Assembly (NCBI GenBank): GCA_012845835.1
Contig: JABAKD010000005.1
Span: forward strand, 14,471,705-14,535,704
DNA: 64,000 nt
Source of the DNA: Undaria pinnatifida
Taxonomy: Eukaryota > Sar > Phaeophyceae > Laminariales > Alariaceae
Direction of reading: 5' to 3'
Shown: piece by piece, positions 31,824 through 43,375 of the stretch
Layout: each line of letters opens with the position of its first letter
Numbering within the stretch: the stretch's first letter is position 1
The notes under the pieces: model-generated
Database searches by the model: none
Told to the model about the DNA's origin: nothing
Seen by the model: only the letters and a program-made list of their open reading frames with translations
Position numbers and translations under genes: made by a program

Positions 31824-34711
31824 GTGCCGTCACGGGTAGAGTATGCCTGCTTGGATGATTACGCGTCCGTTCTCGTTTACGAGGAGATCGAGGCATTGAA
31901 GGATCCCATGCGCGGCCCGGTTCCGACCATTTTGCCGCCGGGAACACAGATGCGATTGGGATGTTCTGTACCACATTCATCGAGACCTTATTTCTCGCAT
32001 CATCTAACCAACAACATGCACGGCACATCCGCATCACAAGCGACTAAACCCTTATATCACCCCCCAAACCAGGTCTATTTTGCGATGGAACTCTAGGTGC
32101 GACTCCACAGCAACAACCATGCCAGTTGTGTTGGCGTTGGGAACGTACAGGGCCATGAGACTACCGCTGGATCTTTGCTTCGGTGGCGTCCTCAATCACG
32201 TCAGTCTGGCGGCCAGAAGAACGTCGTAGTCAAAGTGAGAGACGCGGTCAAGCCTGCTACGTACGCAGCACACAAGGAGGCACCTTCCTCCGCGGGTGTG
32301 GGTCGTGTGACGATGAAGGAAATCTGCGGCGGCGGCGGCGGTGACAGGCTTGTTCTGTGGGACGTTACCCATGTTCGCCTTGCGGCCGATTGGATACCCC
32401 CCCCTGCGACACCAGCACCGTCGCCAAACCCGAATGCAAGTGCTGCTTACAACGATGACCCCGACTTGTTCGCCACCGAAGCACCTTGCCACGTGGTGGG
32501 TGCGCTAGGTAAGGCCTTACACCGTCCTTGGAAACAATTGAGCTGATTTGTCTGACGCCCTGCCCGCATTGGCGTTCCTCATTCTCTTGCTGACGTTTGT
32601 ATTCGCCGAACAAACCAAACTTTTTCGTTTTGTTTTTTTTTCTAGATGATACGGACTCGGACGAGGGCGAAAAGGACGGTGGCGACGGGTATGACTTTGA
32701 TGCTGGTCACGACCGCGCTTGCGACCTAAGAGGCGGAGACGAGATCGGTGGCAATGTTTACCTGGACGACGTGAGTGCTGCAGAGGTGGCAAATATGTGT
32801 TGTTTGATTTTGAAATCTGCTCGGCGTCAACGTGCGCTTTGTATACGATTTTTTTCTGTTCGAGTGTTCTCAATTCATGTTGGTTGTTACCCAACTGCAT
32901 CAGGGGGGTGGCCCAAACATGCTCAAGGGTCGCCTGGATACCTTCCACGCGCTTCCACGTATCTCGCGCCTGGTGAAGAAGAGTCACGGCGCCTTCAAGC
33001 CCTCCATGGCTTGGTTGAGAGATTCTTGCTATATCGTTAATCTGGAAGACATCAAGGAGGCAATTGGTTTTGACGTCACTTGTGTCGTTGTTCGGATCAG
33101 TGATATGGGGAGACTTTAGCTGTCGTCGAAAACAATGCCTGTACTGGGTCATGTGTCGTGACCATTACGCTCCTGCCGATCTTGCTTCCAACTGCAGGTA
33201 GAAGTTCTCTTCAAGCGCAAAAATGCCGTCGGAATAGGTGGCAGAGTAGACAGAGATAGAGATGAACTGTGTTTCTTGCGGAATTGTCGGCGGTTGGCGC
33301 CCGAGCGTACACGATTGTTGACTCGCTTTGATTCAATGATTGATCGGTTCTGCGACGTGATCGATGCGAAATCGGGATAAAATCTCCGGCGCCCGAAAGC
33401 ACTGAAAGTCGTGAAGCTGCTCCGCAAGCACATCGAAGCTGGTTGTCTAAGCAAGCCTGACGGCGTGCCGCTGTACTACGCAACAGGGAAAAGTAAAGCG
33501 GGGATCACCACTCGTCGCTGTGTCAGAGATTCCAGCAGTACAGGGGCTTGGTGTGTGTTTCTCGTGACTTTCCTATCACTAGCAGGTACAGCAACCATTT
33601 CCACCCATAACATTGGCCTCACGGCGTAACCCGATGCTCATAGTATTTGCCGTCAAGTATACCGCACGGTTTCGTTTGTTGCAGTGTTTGTAACATGTTG
33701 AGTTTTTTCTTCGGCTTGGTGGTCAACCAGGTAATTCGTGTTATGATGGACCTAACGTACACCTGTCCAATATGTTTTCCGCCTGCTGTAACTGTTTGTC
33801 CTTTTTTTAAGGGTTTTCATCGTTACCTCCGCAAGCTACTATTGCGCTTCTCCTGCGCTGGACCCACTCGATCTGCTGGAGTTCAACTATCGCTGGGACA
33901 TTTAGATGGCTGCGAAGAACCGCGGACTGCCGAAGTAGATTGGAGCGTGCTACGAACAGTTTGAGTTTGGGATTATCTAAAGCGACACGGCCAGCTGGTC
34001 ACCGGATAGCCCGATGTTTCCTGGGTGGGTCTCTGCTCTCGACGTGGCAGACACGGGTGAAAGAAGCGACCTTTCTCAGAGATTGTGGGGACCTGATGCT
34101 CGGGGTGAGGGGCCGGTTGATCTTGTCGACCTCCGAACAACTTCAGAATCGCTATGATCAAATCAGAGGGCACGCCAACGTTAGGAATACGATCATCTCT
34201 ATTTGTCAACGACATACTGCATTGCGTGCTAGGTTGCAGGAAGCTGACGGGGGCGCGATGATTGCGGGTGTTGTCGGTAGCGCTGTTTCCCCTGCTGTTT
34301 CGCGGAGTTGGTACGGGGCAGGTATTGTTGGCGTTCGTGGCGGCAGCGAAGGGGGGGCCGCAGCGGCAGGTGCAGGCGTGTCGGTGTCAGCTGCAAAGAT
34401 GTTCGATTTTGGCGGCGGCGGGGATAAGGCAGGGTAGTTTGGCGCCGCCAACAGACGCCCAAGAAGCCCAAGGGCCCATTCCGGGGCCCTCAGTTTTTTT
34501 TTCACCGCGGCCACAGTCGGCAAGAAGGCGCGTACCAGGAGGATCTCACCCTGCCCCGCGTGGGAGGGAGGGGCGGCCCCAACGCGCTGTGCCGCCAGAA
34601 AAGCACCGGCCCAAGGCCTGCAGAACTGGGAAAAAACTAGATCAGACGGGGAGCGGTGGTGGTCATGGTGTGAATGTGAAAAGTGCACTCGGGCCCATCT
34701 TGGTGTGGTAG
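31824..34711 (+). pseudogene. Decayed multi-exon transposase-like gene (DDE/RNase H-like, inferred)
   Basis: Exons with good borders: one ending at 32,508 (donor GTAAGG), 32,646-32,770 (acceptor TTTTTTTCTAG, donor GTGAGT; acidic DDTDSDEGEKDGG) and one from 32,904 (acceptor CTGCATCAG; RLDTFHALPRISRLVKKSHG, WLRDSCYIVNLEDIKE). A further block from 33,198 carries LLRKHIEAGCLSKPDGVPLYY then RRCVRDSSST, and 33,800-34,130 carries LLEFNYRWDI, KNRGLPK and PGWVSALDVADTGER. I recall this series of motifs from transposon-encoded proteins of algae and cnidarians, where the D-x-FH segment is thought to belong to a DDE-type core; that assignment is from memory. In-frame stops at 33,378, 33,903, 33,936 and 33,978 and frame changes near 34,130 show decay. 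The 5' end is unclear. Confidence 0.5.
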
Positions 34712-35339
34712 GTTAGGGTCTGCAGTGTCGGGTCAAGTTTGCCTTTTGTTAATTCACAAAGAATAAATATCGTACGAGTTTAAGTTTTCGCTTCGCTTGC
34801 GAGCCGGCCGTTTCGTTTTGTGTGGCCCTGGGTTTGATTGTTTCATCTCTGGGGGAGGGGCAACAGCGATACTACCACCGTTGTCGACAAAATTGTGGTC
34901 CCTTTTTGTTTAGTTTTCCCTTTCCCATGTTTTCCTTTTTATCCATCCCTCGGGAGAAGGAAAGAAGAAGGGGGGGGGGGTTACCTGGTCCCTACTCGAA
35001 GCTATTCCCCACCCCCCTGTTATTTCTTTTCCTTCGCCTGGCATGATGGGGGGTGCTGGATGTCGCCGGGCGGCAGAAACGATTCAGTGCCAAGACATAC
35101 ACCACACAAAAGCGTCTGTATTGGAAGAATAATTTTTCAGAAGCATCGCCAATCATTTGGTTGAACTAGAGTTACGTCGGTTCTGTTATTTGTGGTGTTC
35201 GTGTCGTCTATTTTGGCGGAACCACCCGCATCGCTTCCCAGTCGAATATTGTCACCGAAAGCCCAACTTCATCCATTCGATACACACCAAGGAGTTCAGC
35301 GCACAAAGAAACGCGTTGTATAGCAACGACAACATTTTA
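34712..35339. other. Intergenic
   Basis: T-rich and G-rich runs near 34,900-35,000; no gene recognised. Confidence 0.35.
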
Positions 35340-35530
35340 TAACTAATTTTCAAGGACGTCAGCCGTGAGTTCGACGAATTTCAGGAAAATACTCATCTTT
35401 GCAAGCTGCGTTGTTGGTACTCGTAATATACTCTATGGGTGATTTTATATTGGGAGGTGTCCTAATTTTTGTCCACTATAATGGTAAGTGTTGGTATTTA
35501 TACTTTAGGTGAACATTTGTATCACAAACG
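35340..35530 (-). repeat. Dispersed repeat, copy 3 (inverted)
   Basis: Reverse complement matches 7890-8070 over about 170 bp, including ACCAACAACGCAGCTTGCAA and GTCGAACTCACGGCTGACGT, and the same TATAGTGGACAAAAA core (ACCATTATAGTGGAC here). Confidence 0.65.
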
Positions 35531-36066
35531 CATGAAAAAAACATTATGTTGCGGCTGGCGGCTGGTTGGTGATGCTTGCCGTTGTACACATTATGCGATA
35601 CAGCACTACACTACTACTTGTAGTAGTAGTAGTGCACAACAGTGCACGACATAAATGTAAAAAAACACCCAGGGATATGAATAGGAAAACAAGGCTCATA
35701 CGAGTACTTGTACCTTACCAGGAAAGGAAGATAATTGAGAGGCGCTGTGCTGAAGATAGTGTGTAGAACTCACCCTGTCTCAAAAAAGAAATTCAGCCTC
35801 GGCCAGAATTATTCCGGTTTCTTCCTTTTTTTCCTATTAATATTAAATTTCTGCTACTACTGCGGTATGAGCAGCATGGTGCCTAGAATAATCTATCTGC
35901 ACCATACCTACTAGTACAAGTATCAGGTACTTATTTGATAGCGAGAAACAGGAATCCTGGCTGGGGCCGCGGGTTTCTTATTTGGGAGGGTGTCATCTGC
36001 AGTGCCTTGAACTCCCGGATTTCTTGTCTTTCTAGAAGTATCAGCTTGCCATTTTTACGTCTTGTA
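35531..36066. other. Intergenic
   Basis: A GTAGTAGTAGTAGT run lies at about 35,617-35,633. Nothing coding was recognised. Confidence 0.35.
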
Positions 36067-36385
36067 CTACTTTAAGACTATCGTGCCGCCGGCCCTCTGA
36101 CAAGCGGCGCCGGGGAATCTGCGTCTTGCTGCTGAGTTGTCGTTGTAAGGAGCTGCCTGGTCATCTACCACCATAGGCTCCTCGTTAATCCACGTCAAGC
36201 CTAGCGAGGTCGTGGGTGCATGTCTTTCATCCGAGACTGCACTCCACGCCGTGCCTAGCGAGGAGGAAACCGGTGCATCACTTTCGTCCGACTCGCAAGG
36301 CGGCAAGGAAAAGCCGAGCTCGCAAGACTGGCAGCAGCACTTGCAGCAGCCTCCATGCTGCTGGCGGTTCTCAGCCCCGTAGATG
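36067..36385 (-). CDS. Possible terminal exon with a Cys cluster
   Basis: A minus-strand frame, open from a candidate acceptor (CCCCAAG|GCATC near 36,395) to TAA at 36,069-36,067, reads GGCCKCCCQSCELG, then an acidic ESDESDAPVSSSLGTAWS with a second related DERHAPTTSLGLTW. Seven Cys in eleven residues could be a lipidation site or a metal ligand set. No upstream exon was identified and the antisense frame is also open, so this is tentative. Confidence 0.25.
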
Positions 36386-37190
36386 CCTTGGGGTTAACCA
36401 CTGCGGGTCCGCCGCTACGTGCTGCTACGTGCTGCTACGTGTGTTAGCTCTGCGGGCAGAGTGTGCGGGCAGGTGTACTTCGTGGTCTTTTCAAATTGAT
36501 ATCTGGTTCTGTAGAGTAGGTAGACAGGCGTTTTTGGTGTTGGCAGGCTTTTCCTTCCTGCCAATGTTGGCAGATTCCCGGGCGCCGGCCGCCCGACATA
36601 AGGTTCTGCGATATTGAAGATATGTCAACACGATCAAAACACCGAATCATGAAGAAAAATAGAGCGGGCAGATTTACCGAAGACTTTTTAGTTCTTGTTT
36701 TTATTTTCATTTGTTTGGCGTCCACCCGAATCGATTAGACTATACACTTGGCGTGCTAACATGTACTACTGCTGGACTGCTGTACAAAATGTACGCAGCC
36801 AGCAGCCACGCGGTAACTAACTAACACGGCCCTCAGCCTTGTCTCTTCTCTACTCCGACGCTCTAATGTTTCTTTCTCATGCCATGTGGGCGGTAGAAGA
36901 GTCTGGTGCCTGCGACAAGTTCATCGATTCTAACCTTGCCCGAAGTCCGAATTCAACATCGACTCCGAGAGTAACATTATTTTCTGCAGAACAAGTTTAC
37001 CCGCAACAAAAAGCGGAACCAGAGCTGACCAAAAGCGAGTACGGCTGTACAACAGTACTCGCATACTCGTACGACCACTGCTACTTGTAGAAGAGGTGGT
37101 CTATAGCGTCTATAGACTTGACCACGAGTACAACGTACAGTAGTATGCGCGCATAGCAGCAGCAGTACCAGAGTCCTCGTTGAGCGTGTA
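36386..37190. other. Intergenic
   Basis: Contains a short GTGCTGCTAC repeat near 36,418-36,440. No gene is recognised. Confidence 0.35.
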
Positions 37191-37199
37191 GACTAAGTC

Positions 37200-37620
37200 T
37201 TGCTTCACCCAGGGGGATTCTTTTTTATTACTACTAATATTTCTGCTACTATTAATAGCAGCTGTTGTTGTTGTTGTTCTCACATCAAATCGCATAATCA
37301 AGTCCGTGGTCACAGGACAGGCTCCAGTCACTCTGGAGCTGAGGAACACGCCAGGGTGAAGACACAAACCAAAGGTGGTACACGCGTGCATATATCACAG
37401 CTGACGCAAGTCATATGGTCTAGACTATACCTCACCTCCGCCAGCAACATATTACGGAGGACTATAGTAAATAGGACCAAATATTGTTAGTAAAAATAGA
37501 TGAATATATAGGTTTTTGTATCCACCGTAGGTCCTATTTACTAGGGTCCCCCGTAATAGTACGATACAAAGTGAAATCGGGAGCCAGCCTACGATGTGCC
37601 AGGTCCATACGTAGAAGCTA
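37200..37620 (-). repeat. (AAC)n-tailed dispersed repeat, copy 1, with MITE insertion
   Basis: On the minus strand a conserved block of roughly 150-200 bp (GTGACTGGAGCCTGTCCTGTG, CCACGGACTTGATTATGCGA) ends in GAGAAC(AAC)n at 37,258-37,280. Copies 2 and 3 are at 41,905-42,140 and 63,822-64,000. A simple-repeat 3' tail is typical of LINE or SINE ends. Beyond the block, GTGAAATCGGGAGYCAG and the following bases are shared with copy 2. Confidence 0.65.
37451..37557. mobile_element. Short inverted-repeat element (MITE-like), about 107 bp
   Basis: Ends TTACGGAGGACTATAGTAAA and (inverted) TTTACTAGGGTCCCCCGTAA form imperfect terminal inverted repeats of about 27 bp around an AT-rich centre, flanked by TA on each side. 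The otherwise matching repeat copy near 42,085 lacks this segment, giving an approximate empty site. Confidence 0.65.
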
Positions 37621-39398
37621 CTGAGATCCGTGGGCCACGACCTCCAAGCTGCGGACCATTATTTCGCTACTCCACACACTAATAGCGAGTAAACATTTCC
37701 AGCCGACCTAGCTTTCTGGCCGCGCGGATCTTGGAGGGTAGTTTTTATGCTCTCTCATTGGCCGACGGCTATGAGATAGGTCCGCAGATCAGAATAATAA
37801 AGAAATTTCGAAAAGTGGCGCAGCCGCGTTTCTGGCCCGTTTGTGGGTGCATTTTGGGTCCGGGTTGGGGTTGGGTTGGGTCTACGCCCGTACCTCGATC
37901 CCACCAGGAAGTGCTTCCTACCTGGTACCTCGCAAACGCGAATGGCCCACCGCCTCAGAATTCCGCGCGACCTAAACACTTGGAAGCTCAAAGTTTCCAG
38001 GTAACCTCGAACCTTCCTGGAAAGTTCCCATGCCTAGGCGCCAGTGCGTCCAGGGTCGGTGCACGGGTATGTACATTGACACATACATGCTCTTTGACGA
38101 GCGAGAGCAACTAAGGAACTGGCTGTTTGGCTGTTTATAAAGTCCATGGATGGGTTATATCAGTCCATTCGCTATTCCACTACAAGTAGACTAACACCTA
38201 CGATCGTAACCCTACCCGTAACCCCAACCGTAAAGACTACTTCTGCACGCACTATTTAATAAGCGGGGGGAGCAGGGTACCAAACGAGATCCGGCCCGGG
38301 GCGTGATGAGGGTAGAAGCAACTAACTCAGCAAGCCTTATAACGGTGTTGACCTCAACTAAACCGGAGGTAGGTGTAGATGGGGTATGTTGAGCACACCC
38401 CATCAATGCAAGTTGTCAACCCTTACCCAACAACAGGTAGTAGTACCTCGGGTATGTATGGTACCTGGTAGTATAATAGTACACAGAGTACCTGGTAGAA
38501 CACAGCAGTGACAGGGTATGGACCGCGCACATTGACTAAACAAGTTACTGCAGCCTCAGTACAGCACAAAGTAAAAGTTCCGCTCGTTGAAAATATTATA
38601 GGTGCCGTCGTTCTGTGTACGTGTAGACTATTATTGCGTGATGCACATCGTAGACCTCGTTTCTTCGCTTGGTGGGCAAATTACGTGAATCGGCGAAGTA
38701 CAACAGTTGTACTGGGCTTGGTTCCGTCGGCCTGCCAAAAGCGCCTAGCGGGGCAAAGCTGACCTGACGTGAGCAGCTCGTGGTGTCTACCATGTTCCAC
38801 CTGGTTGAAATTGCTCATTGTGCTGGCGTATGGTGACAGAGTATGCACTCGCTGGGCACTGCATTTGCGTTTGACCCTAACCCTAAAACAAACAACACAG
38901 CATCGCTGCAGAACACTTCACCTGCGTCTACCGTTGACGTCGTAACTCCATGCGATCCCCACTGCGGTGTGCCCTTCCCTCTTTAATGTCGTCAGCACCT
39001 CTCACACTGACTGCTGTTGTTTTCAACTTATCGTCTTTCAATAGTACAGCGGTGGTAGCGTTGTTGCAGTGCTCCTGCCTCCACCTCGTTGTCTTACGTT
39101 GTCTTGCCTTGCCTTCTTGTCCGTCTGGGTTTCTTGCTTTGGTCTGCACCAAGGGTGGTACGATACCATCCGTGCGGTGGAACATGCACGTTTTCGGGAA
39201 AAATCCTTTAGACCAGTTGTCGATCTTTTGATGCTATGTTCACATTGGCTGTACCTGCAGACTGCAGACTACAAAGAAATGAATCTTCGCCATTTTTTTG
39301 CCGTTGGTTGCATTCAGTTGCCATTTCTGTGGTTGTACGTACTGCTGTAGACTCTATTAATAGTCTTTACCGGTACATGTTGTATGCGCAGCGTAACA
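37621..39398. other. Intergenic
   Basis: No supported gene. Telomere-like words occur at 38,205-38,230 (CGTAACCCTACCCGTAACCC) and 38,874-38,886 (ACCCTAACCCTAA). TACCTGGTA motifs lie near 38,460-38,495. Confidence 0.35.
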
Positions 39399-39933
39399 GC
39401 AAACTTTTTGAAGGGTGGGACAGAATTTTTGGGAGTTTAAATAGCCTCTGGAGGCGGTAAAAAATGGGTAATAAGGGGGGGGGGGCGAAAAAAAGAACGA
39501 AGAAAGAGAGAGGAGCACGAGGCTAGAGCAAAGCACAGCTAAGCGAGCCTTGCTTACGCGAATTGCGACGGCCGTGATGGAGAAACGAGATGCACGAGGT
39601 CAGACCTCGAATGTAATTGGAATGCATACATCCTGCGGGATGTTTGGGTGCTTGGCGGGCGCTCACGACCTAGAGAAGCTGCGGTACTTGGATTTTTTTT
39701 TTGGAGGGCGCCTAGTTTTGAACCAAGATAATAAGGAGAAGGTACGTACCAGGTACCATGTACGGGTACCAACTGTAATTTAGAGTGGGCGTAGGTAGGC
39801 AGGTACATGCCCTCCTGCCGCGGAGAAGGAAACGTATATAGCAACAAAGTTCCAACAAGGCTGTCTCCACTTTTCCTGAAGCCGTCATAGCATCGAACCT
39901 GCTTCTTCGGCTTCCTCTGTTGGGACGAAGCCA
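39399..39933 (-). mobile_element. 535-bp dispersed element, copy 1
   Basis: The reverse complement matches 45,874-46,406 almost throughout, from TGGCTTCGTCCCAACAGAGG to CAAAAAGTTTGC. It has a CTATTTAAA TATA-like site and a C-run/G-run. There are no terminal inverted repeats and no coding domain. A solo LTR or a non-autonomous element is possible. Confidence 0.6.
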
Positions 39934-39966
39934 ATTTTTTGTCGTTCTTTGTCGATTCTTTGTCGT

Positions 39967-40180
39967 GAAACGGGTTTTATAGTTTCCGCGCAGAGACTGA
40001 CTGACATCACCCTGTTGACCCTGATAGCTACACTGTAGTTGTAAGGGGAGCCGCCGACCTATATCCTTAATGAGGACACACAACCCGTAATACGCGCGAT
40101 CGGAGTATCACACACAGCTTGCAAAGATGAGTTTCGACAAAATCTTCGATCTCACAGCTGGAGTGTATTTTCATTTTTTA
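39967..40180 (+). repeat. 210-bp repeat family, copy 1
   Basis: Begins AAACGGGTTTTATAGTTTCC and ends CTCACAGCTGGAGTGTATTTT. Nearly complete copies are at 60,528-60,740 and 63,038-63,250, a 3' half at 59,872-59,965, and a 5' part inverted at 47,469-47,620. Confidence 0.8.
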
Positions 40181-40989
40181 CCAGGGCTCCGCATGGGCGC
40201 CGGTATTCGCCGGCGCCCATGCTTCGGGTAGGGCAGGGCAGCACTTCGACCACTTAAGGTGTAGCTGTCCGATTTGGCATGCATTGAACTTTAAAGTAAT
40301 GCCAAGAGTTTCATACGAACATGGGATTCTGAAAGTCATGCTTTCACAAAAGAAAAAACGTAATATTATACAAAAAAGAAGGCAAGGATAGGCGAAACAA
40401 ACTATTAAATGCGCCGTCAGGTAAAAGTTGGCGTCTATCAAACAAAATTACCGAAAAGAGTATTATTGAGAACCTGCGTCACCTCTAGGCGAAACAAAAG
40501 AGGCCTTGGCATTAATGAAGAGACTGCACTGCTGTTCCCGTGGCAATGGAGGTTCGAAGTCGACAGGATGCAAAGTCGGTTTACATCAAACGTCGACATG
40601 AGGACATGTCAGCCGGTAGGTTTTGGAAGAAGATTGCTTTGTTTGTTACGTGAAGGCTGTCGCATTGATTGGTCTGCGTGGTCGCGGGCGAGGAGAAAAA
40701 CGTAGAAGAGGAGGGCGATCTCTCGTTGAGGCGGCGTTGTCTAAGATTGGTGCGGGGGTGGCTTTGCTCGTACGGGAGGTTGGCGTAGCGCTTCTTCTCT
40801 GTTTTTTCTCGGGAAGGCGGGATATGTGTGTCTGCTGTCTTTTCTTCGCGGGGGCTTTCACGTTGTCGAAATTGGACGCGTCCCCTCAATGCATAATATC
40901 CGGAGTGTCTCTACCATGACGACTGCTGATAGTGCCGTGCGTATTTCCTAGAGACTGATACATTATTTACTGGTAGTAATAACAATATA
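40181..40989. other. Intergenic with unassigned open frames
   Basis: Overlapping frames of about 98 codons at 40,409-40,705 and 40,623-40,919 have no recognisable family, and both strands are open. A short inverted GGCGCC / GCCGGCGCCCATGC duplication lies at 40,185-40,220. Not called as genes. Confidence 0.35.
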
Positions 40990-41350
40990 CCTTTGCAACA
41001 TTTTTTTTCTTCATCCCATTTATTATCCCCGCACCACTCTCGCGCTCCCTCCCAGTAGTAACTCAGATCCGGGGTCAATAGCGGGCCCTCCTCATCCCTC
41101 CCCACTTCGGCACGTGCTTTCATTTTTACCGCCAGGAGAATCCAGCATTTTCTTCCCTCGTCGACTCGCGTCGAACCAACCCACGCTGCTAGGCGCTCTC
41201 AGCAGTTGATTGATGCCTGTTTTATTTTTCTGCATTTTTGCAAATAAAGTCAAATCTCATCGTGGTGGGTGTCGAACTCAAGGACAACCACACGTTAGAA
41301 GTATTCGAGGGTAAAACCACTATTAATAATAGACCACCGGGGCGGCCGGC
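40990..41350 (-). mobile_element. tRNA-derived SINE-like element, family B, copy 2
   Basis: Same body and end points as 10,180-10,555. The minus-strand head is GGCCGCCCCGGTGGTC with a B-box-like CTTGAGTTCGACACC. Confidence 0.65.
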
Positions 41351-41904
41351 TGACAAATGATTAAAAAAAAACAGGATCTTTGCATAGAGATTACATTCCC
41401 TCCCCCATATTGTATGATATTACGATGGTTGACGCGATATGTAAAGAATAAAGCGCCAAATACCTAAATATCAGCGTACGCGGAGTTTTAGATATCATGA
41501 ATAACGAACGACCGCGATGGCAGAGCACGGCGAAGCATAGCGCGTCGCTCTGCTGAGCTAGCGGTGCGCTGCTGAGCTGAGCCGCAGGGCATCGCAGGGC
41601 ACTGCACGGCGCTTCGTTGCTGTAAGCTATAGCGCTGCGATGGGGTGCTGGGCGGTGTCGAGCTGATGAGCCAAGCCCAGATCTCAGCCGCTGAAGCTTC
41701 GTCAAGTACAAAACAAATGGTGCGAATAAAAAAAAAGCTAAAGCTGGACCGTTCCGCAACTAATGCACAGCTGTCAGGCGGCAATTAGCGGCAGTAGGAA
41801 ATTCAACTTACTAGACAAAAAGGAAGGAAAAATCGCGAAAAAGTTAAAAATCGTGTTGGCAGAAAAACCAAGTTTGCAGGAAGCAGCTGAAAGGTCAAGA
41901 AACA
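41351..41904. other. Intergenic
   Basis: A GCTGAGCTG-rich stretch at 41,550-41,590 produces Ala/Arg/Ser-rich frames on the minus strand; no gene is recognised. Confidence 0.35.
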
Positions 41905-42140
41905 GGCAATATTTCAGTTGTTGTTGTTGTCGTTCTCACATTAACTCGCATAATCAAGTCCGTGGTCACAGGACAGGCTCCAGTCACTCTGGAGCTGAGG
42001 AATACCCTACAGGAAAAACACAAACCAAAGGTGGTACACGCATAAATCACAGCTGACGCAATTCATGCCTCCACCAGAAACATATAAAAGTGAAATCGGG
42101 AGTCAGTCTACGATGTGCCAGGTCCATACCGGTGCATACG
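41905..42140 (-). repeat. (AAC)n-tailed dispersed repeat, copy 2
   Basis: Same block as 37,200-37,620, tail at 41,917-41,935, without the MITE insertion. Confidence 0.65.
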
Positions 42141-42691
42141 TCTCATTACTCGCGCCTGGGAGAACCGACTATACCGCTTGCCAACCAAGAAAGACTACCA
42201 CGTATATATTACACGTGGTATCTATCACTACGCATGCGCACAACAGACGCAAGTCAATTGGAATTGGAAAAAAGAAACAAAGAAGAGAAAGGAAAGGAAA
42301 TAAATGGGTGCATGGGGCCAAGAATTAAGAAAAGGTAAATAAATTTTGGGGGGTCTACTGGCGAGTCTTGCCACCAGCACGATGCCACCTGGTTTCTCGA
42401 CGATCTACAGCAGTACTACGAACGACTTCCGATACACCCACCGAAGCACGGACCACCGGACAATTACGCGACCGACAGCTGGCCGTGGTTGTCACGTGTC
42501 TCTGTGTTGGGGGCCCCTTTTCGCTGCCTCTTGTTGGCTCTTGTTTGGGTAAAACATGCGGTGTGCTCGATGGTCTCACGGCACCAGAATCAGAACGTCC
42601 GCTCGTACGACGTATCATTCTTACAGGAAATAAATGTAATACGACTTGGTATTTTTTTCTCCATCAATATGAACATAAAACGGTTGTCATA
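42141..42691. other. Intergenic
   Basis: Several short overlapping frames, none with recognised content. Confidence 0.35.
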
Positions 42692-43375
42692 TATTGGACA
42701 GAGTGATGCGTGTACGACTAAACTTGCCAACGGCACTCGTTCTGCACTTTGAGCTATCTGCTGTGGGTCTGGTTGCTACTAGTTGCTGCTGTATGTGCTA
42801 GAAGTTTCGCCCTTCGGCTACTGCTGCTGCACCTGATGTTGTGTGTTTGCCAATGTTGTCAGTTGGCGTTCATGCTCGTCGTACATACTGCTGTTCTCAC
42901 CCAGTACGAACGGGTTTCCTCGTACCTCGACGGCACGACGACGAGCTCAAAACAGAAGGGAGGTGACATGAAATGGCATGGACAACAGCCACATAGAGGC
43001 GAGCACAGCGGGATAGTTCGCTGCGAATCAACCGCACTCGTTCATGCCTACAGCAGAAGCTGCCTGGAGTGTCAGCGGCCGTGCTAAAGCCAAGGCCAAA
43101 GGCCGAAGAGACGGCTCTTCTACCTGCTTGAGATGCTGTTATATATAGACTATTGGACAGAGTGATGCGTGTACGACTAAACTTGCCAACTGCACTCGTA
43201 CTGCACTTTGAGCTATCTGCTGTGGTTCTGGTTGCTACTAGTTGCTGCAGTATGTGCTAGAAGTTTCGCCCTTCGGCTACTGCTGCTGCATGCACCTGAT
43301 GTTGTGTGTTTGCCAGTGCCGTCAGTTTACGTTCATGCTCGTCGTACATATTGCTGCTGTTGTCACCCGGTACGC
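42692..43375 (+). repeat. Direct duplication, about 210 bp, 460 bp apart
   Basis: 42,692-42,901 and 43,152-43,375 share ATTGGACAGAGTGATGCGTG, the TGAGCTATCTGCTGTGG run and CGTTCATGCTCGTCGTACAT, with few differences. Both have an open frame that is hydrophobic at its start (SYLLW.WLLLVAAVCARSF), but neither has an in-frame ATG before it, so no gene is called. Confidence 0.75.

Noticed and set aside
34206-34688. 160-codon Pro/Ala-rich minus-strand frame
   Set aside because: Antisense to the transposase-like relic and due to GC-rich Gly/Ala codons on the other strand.
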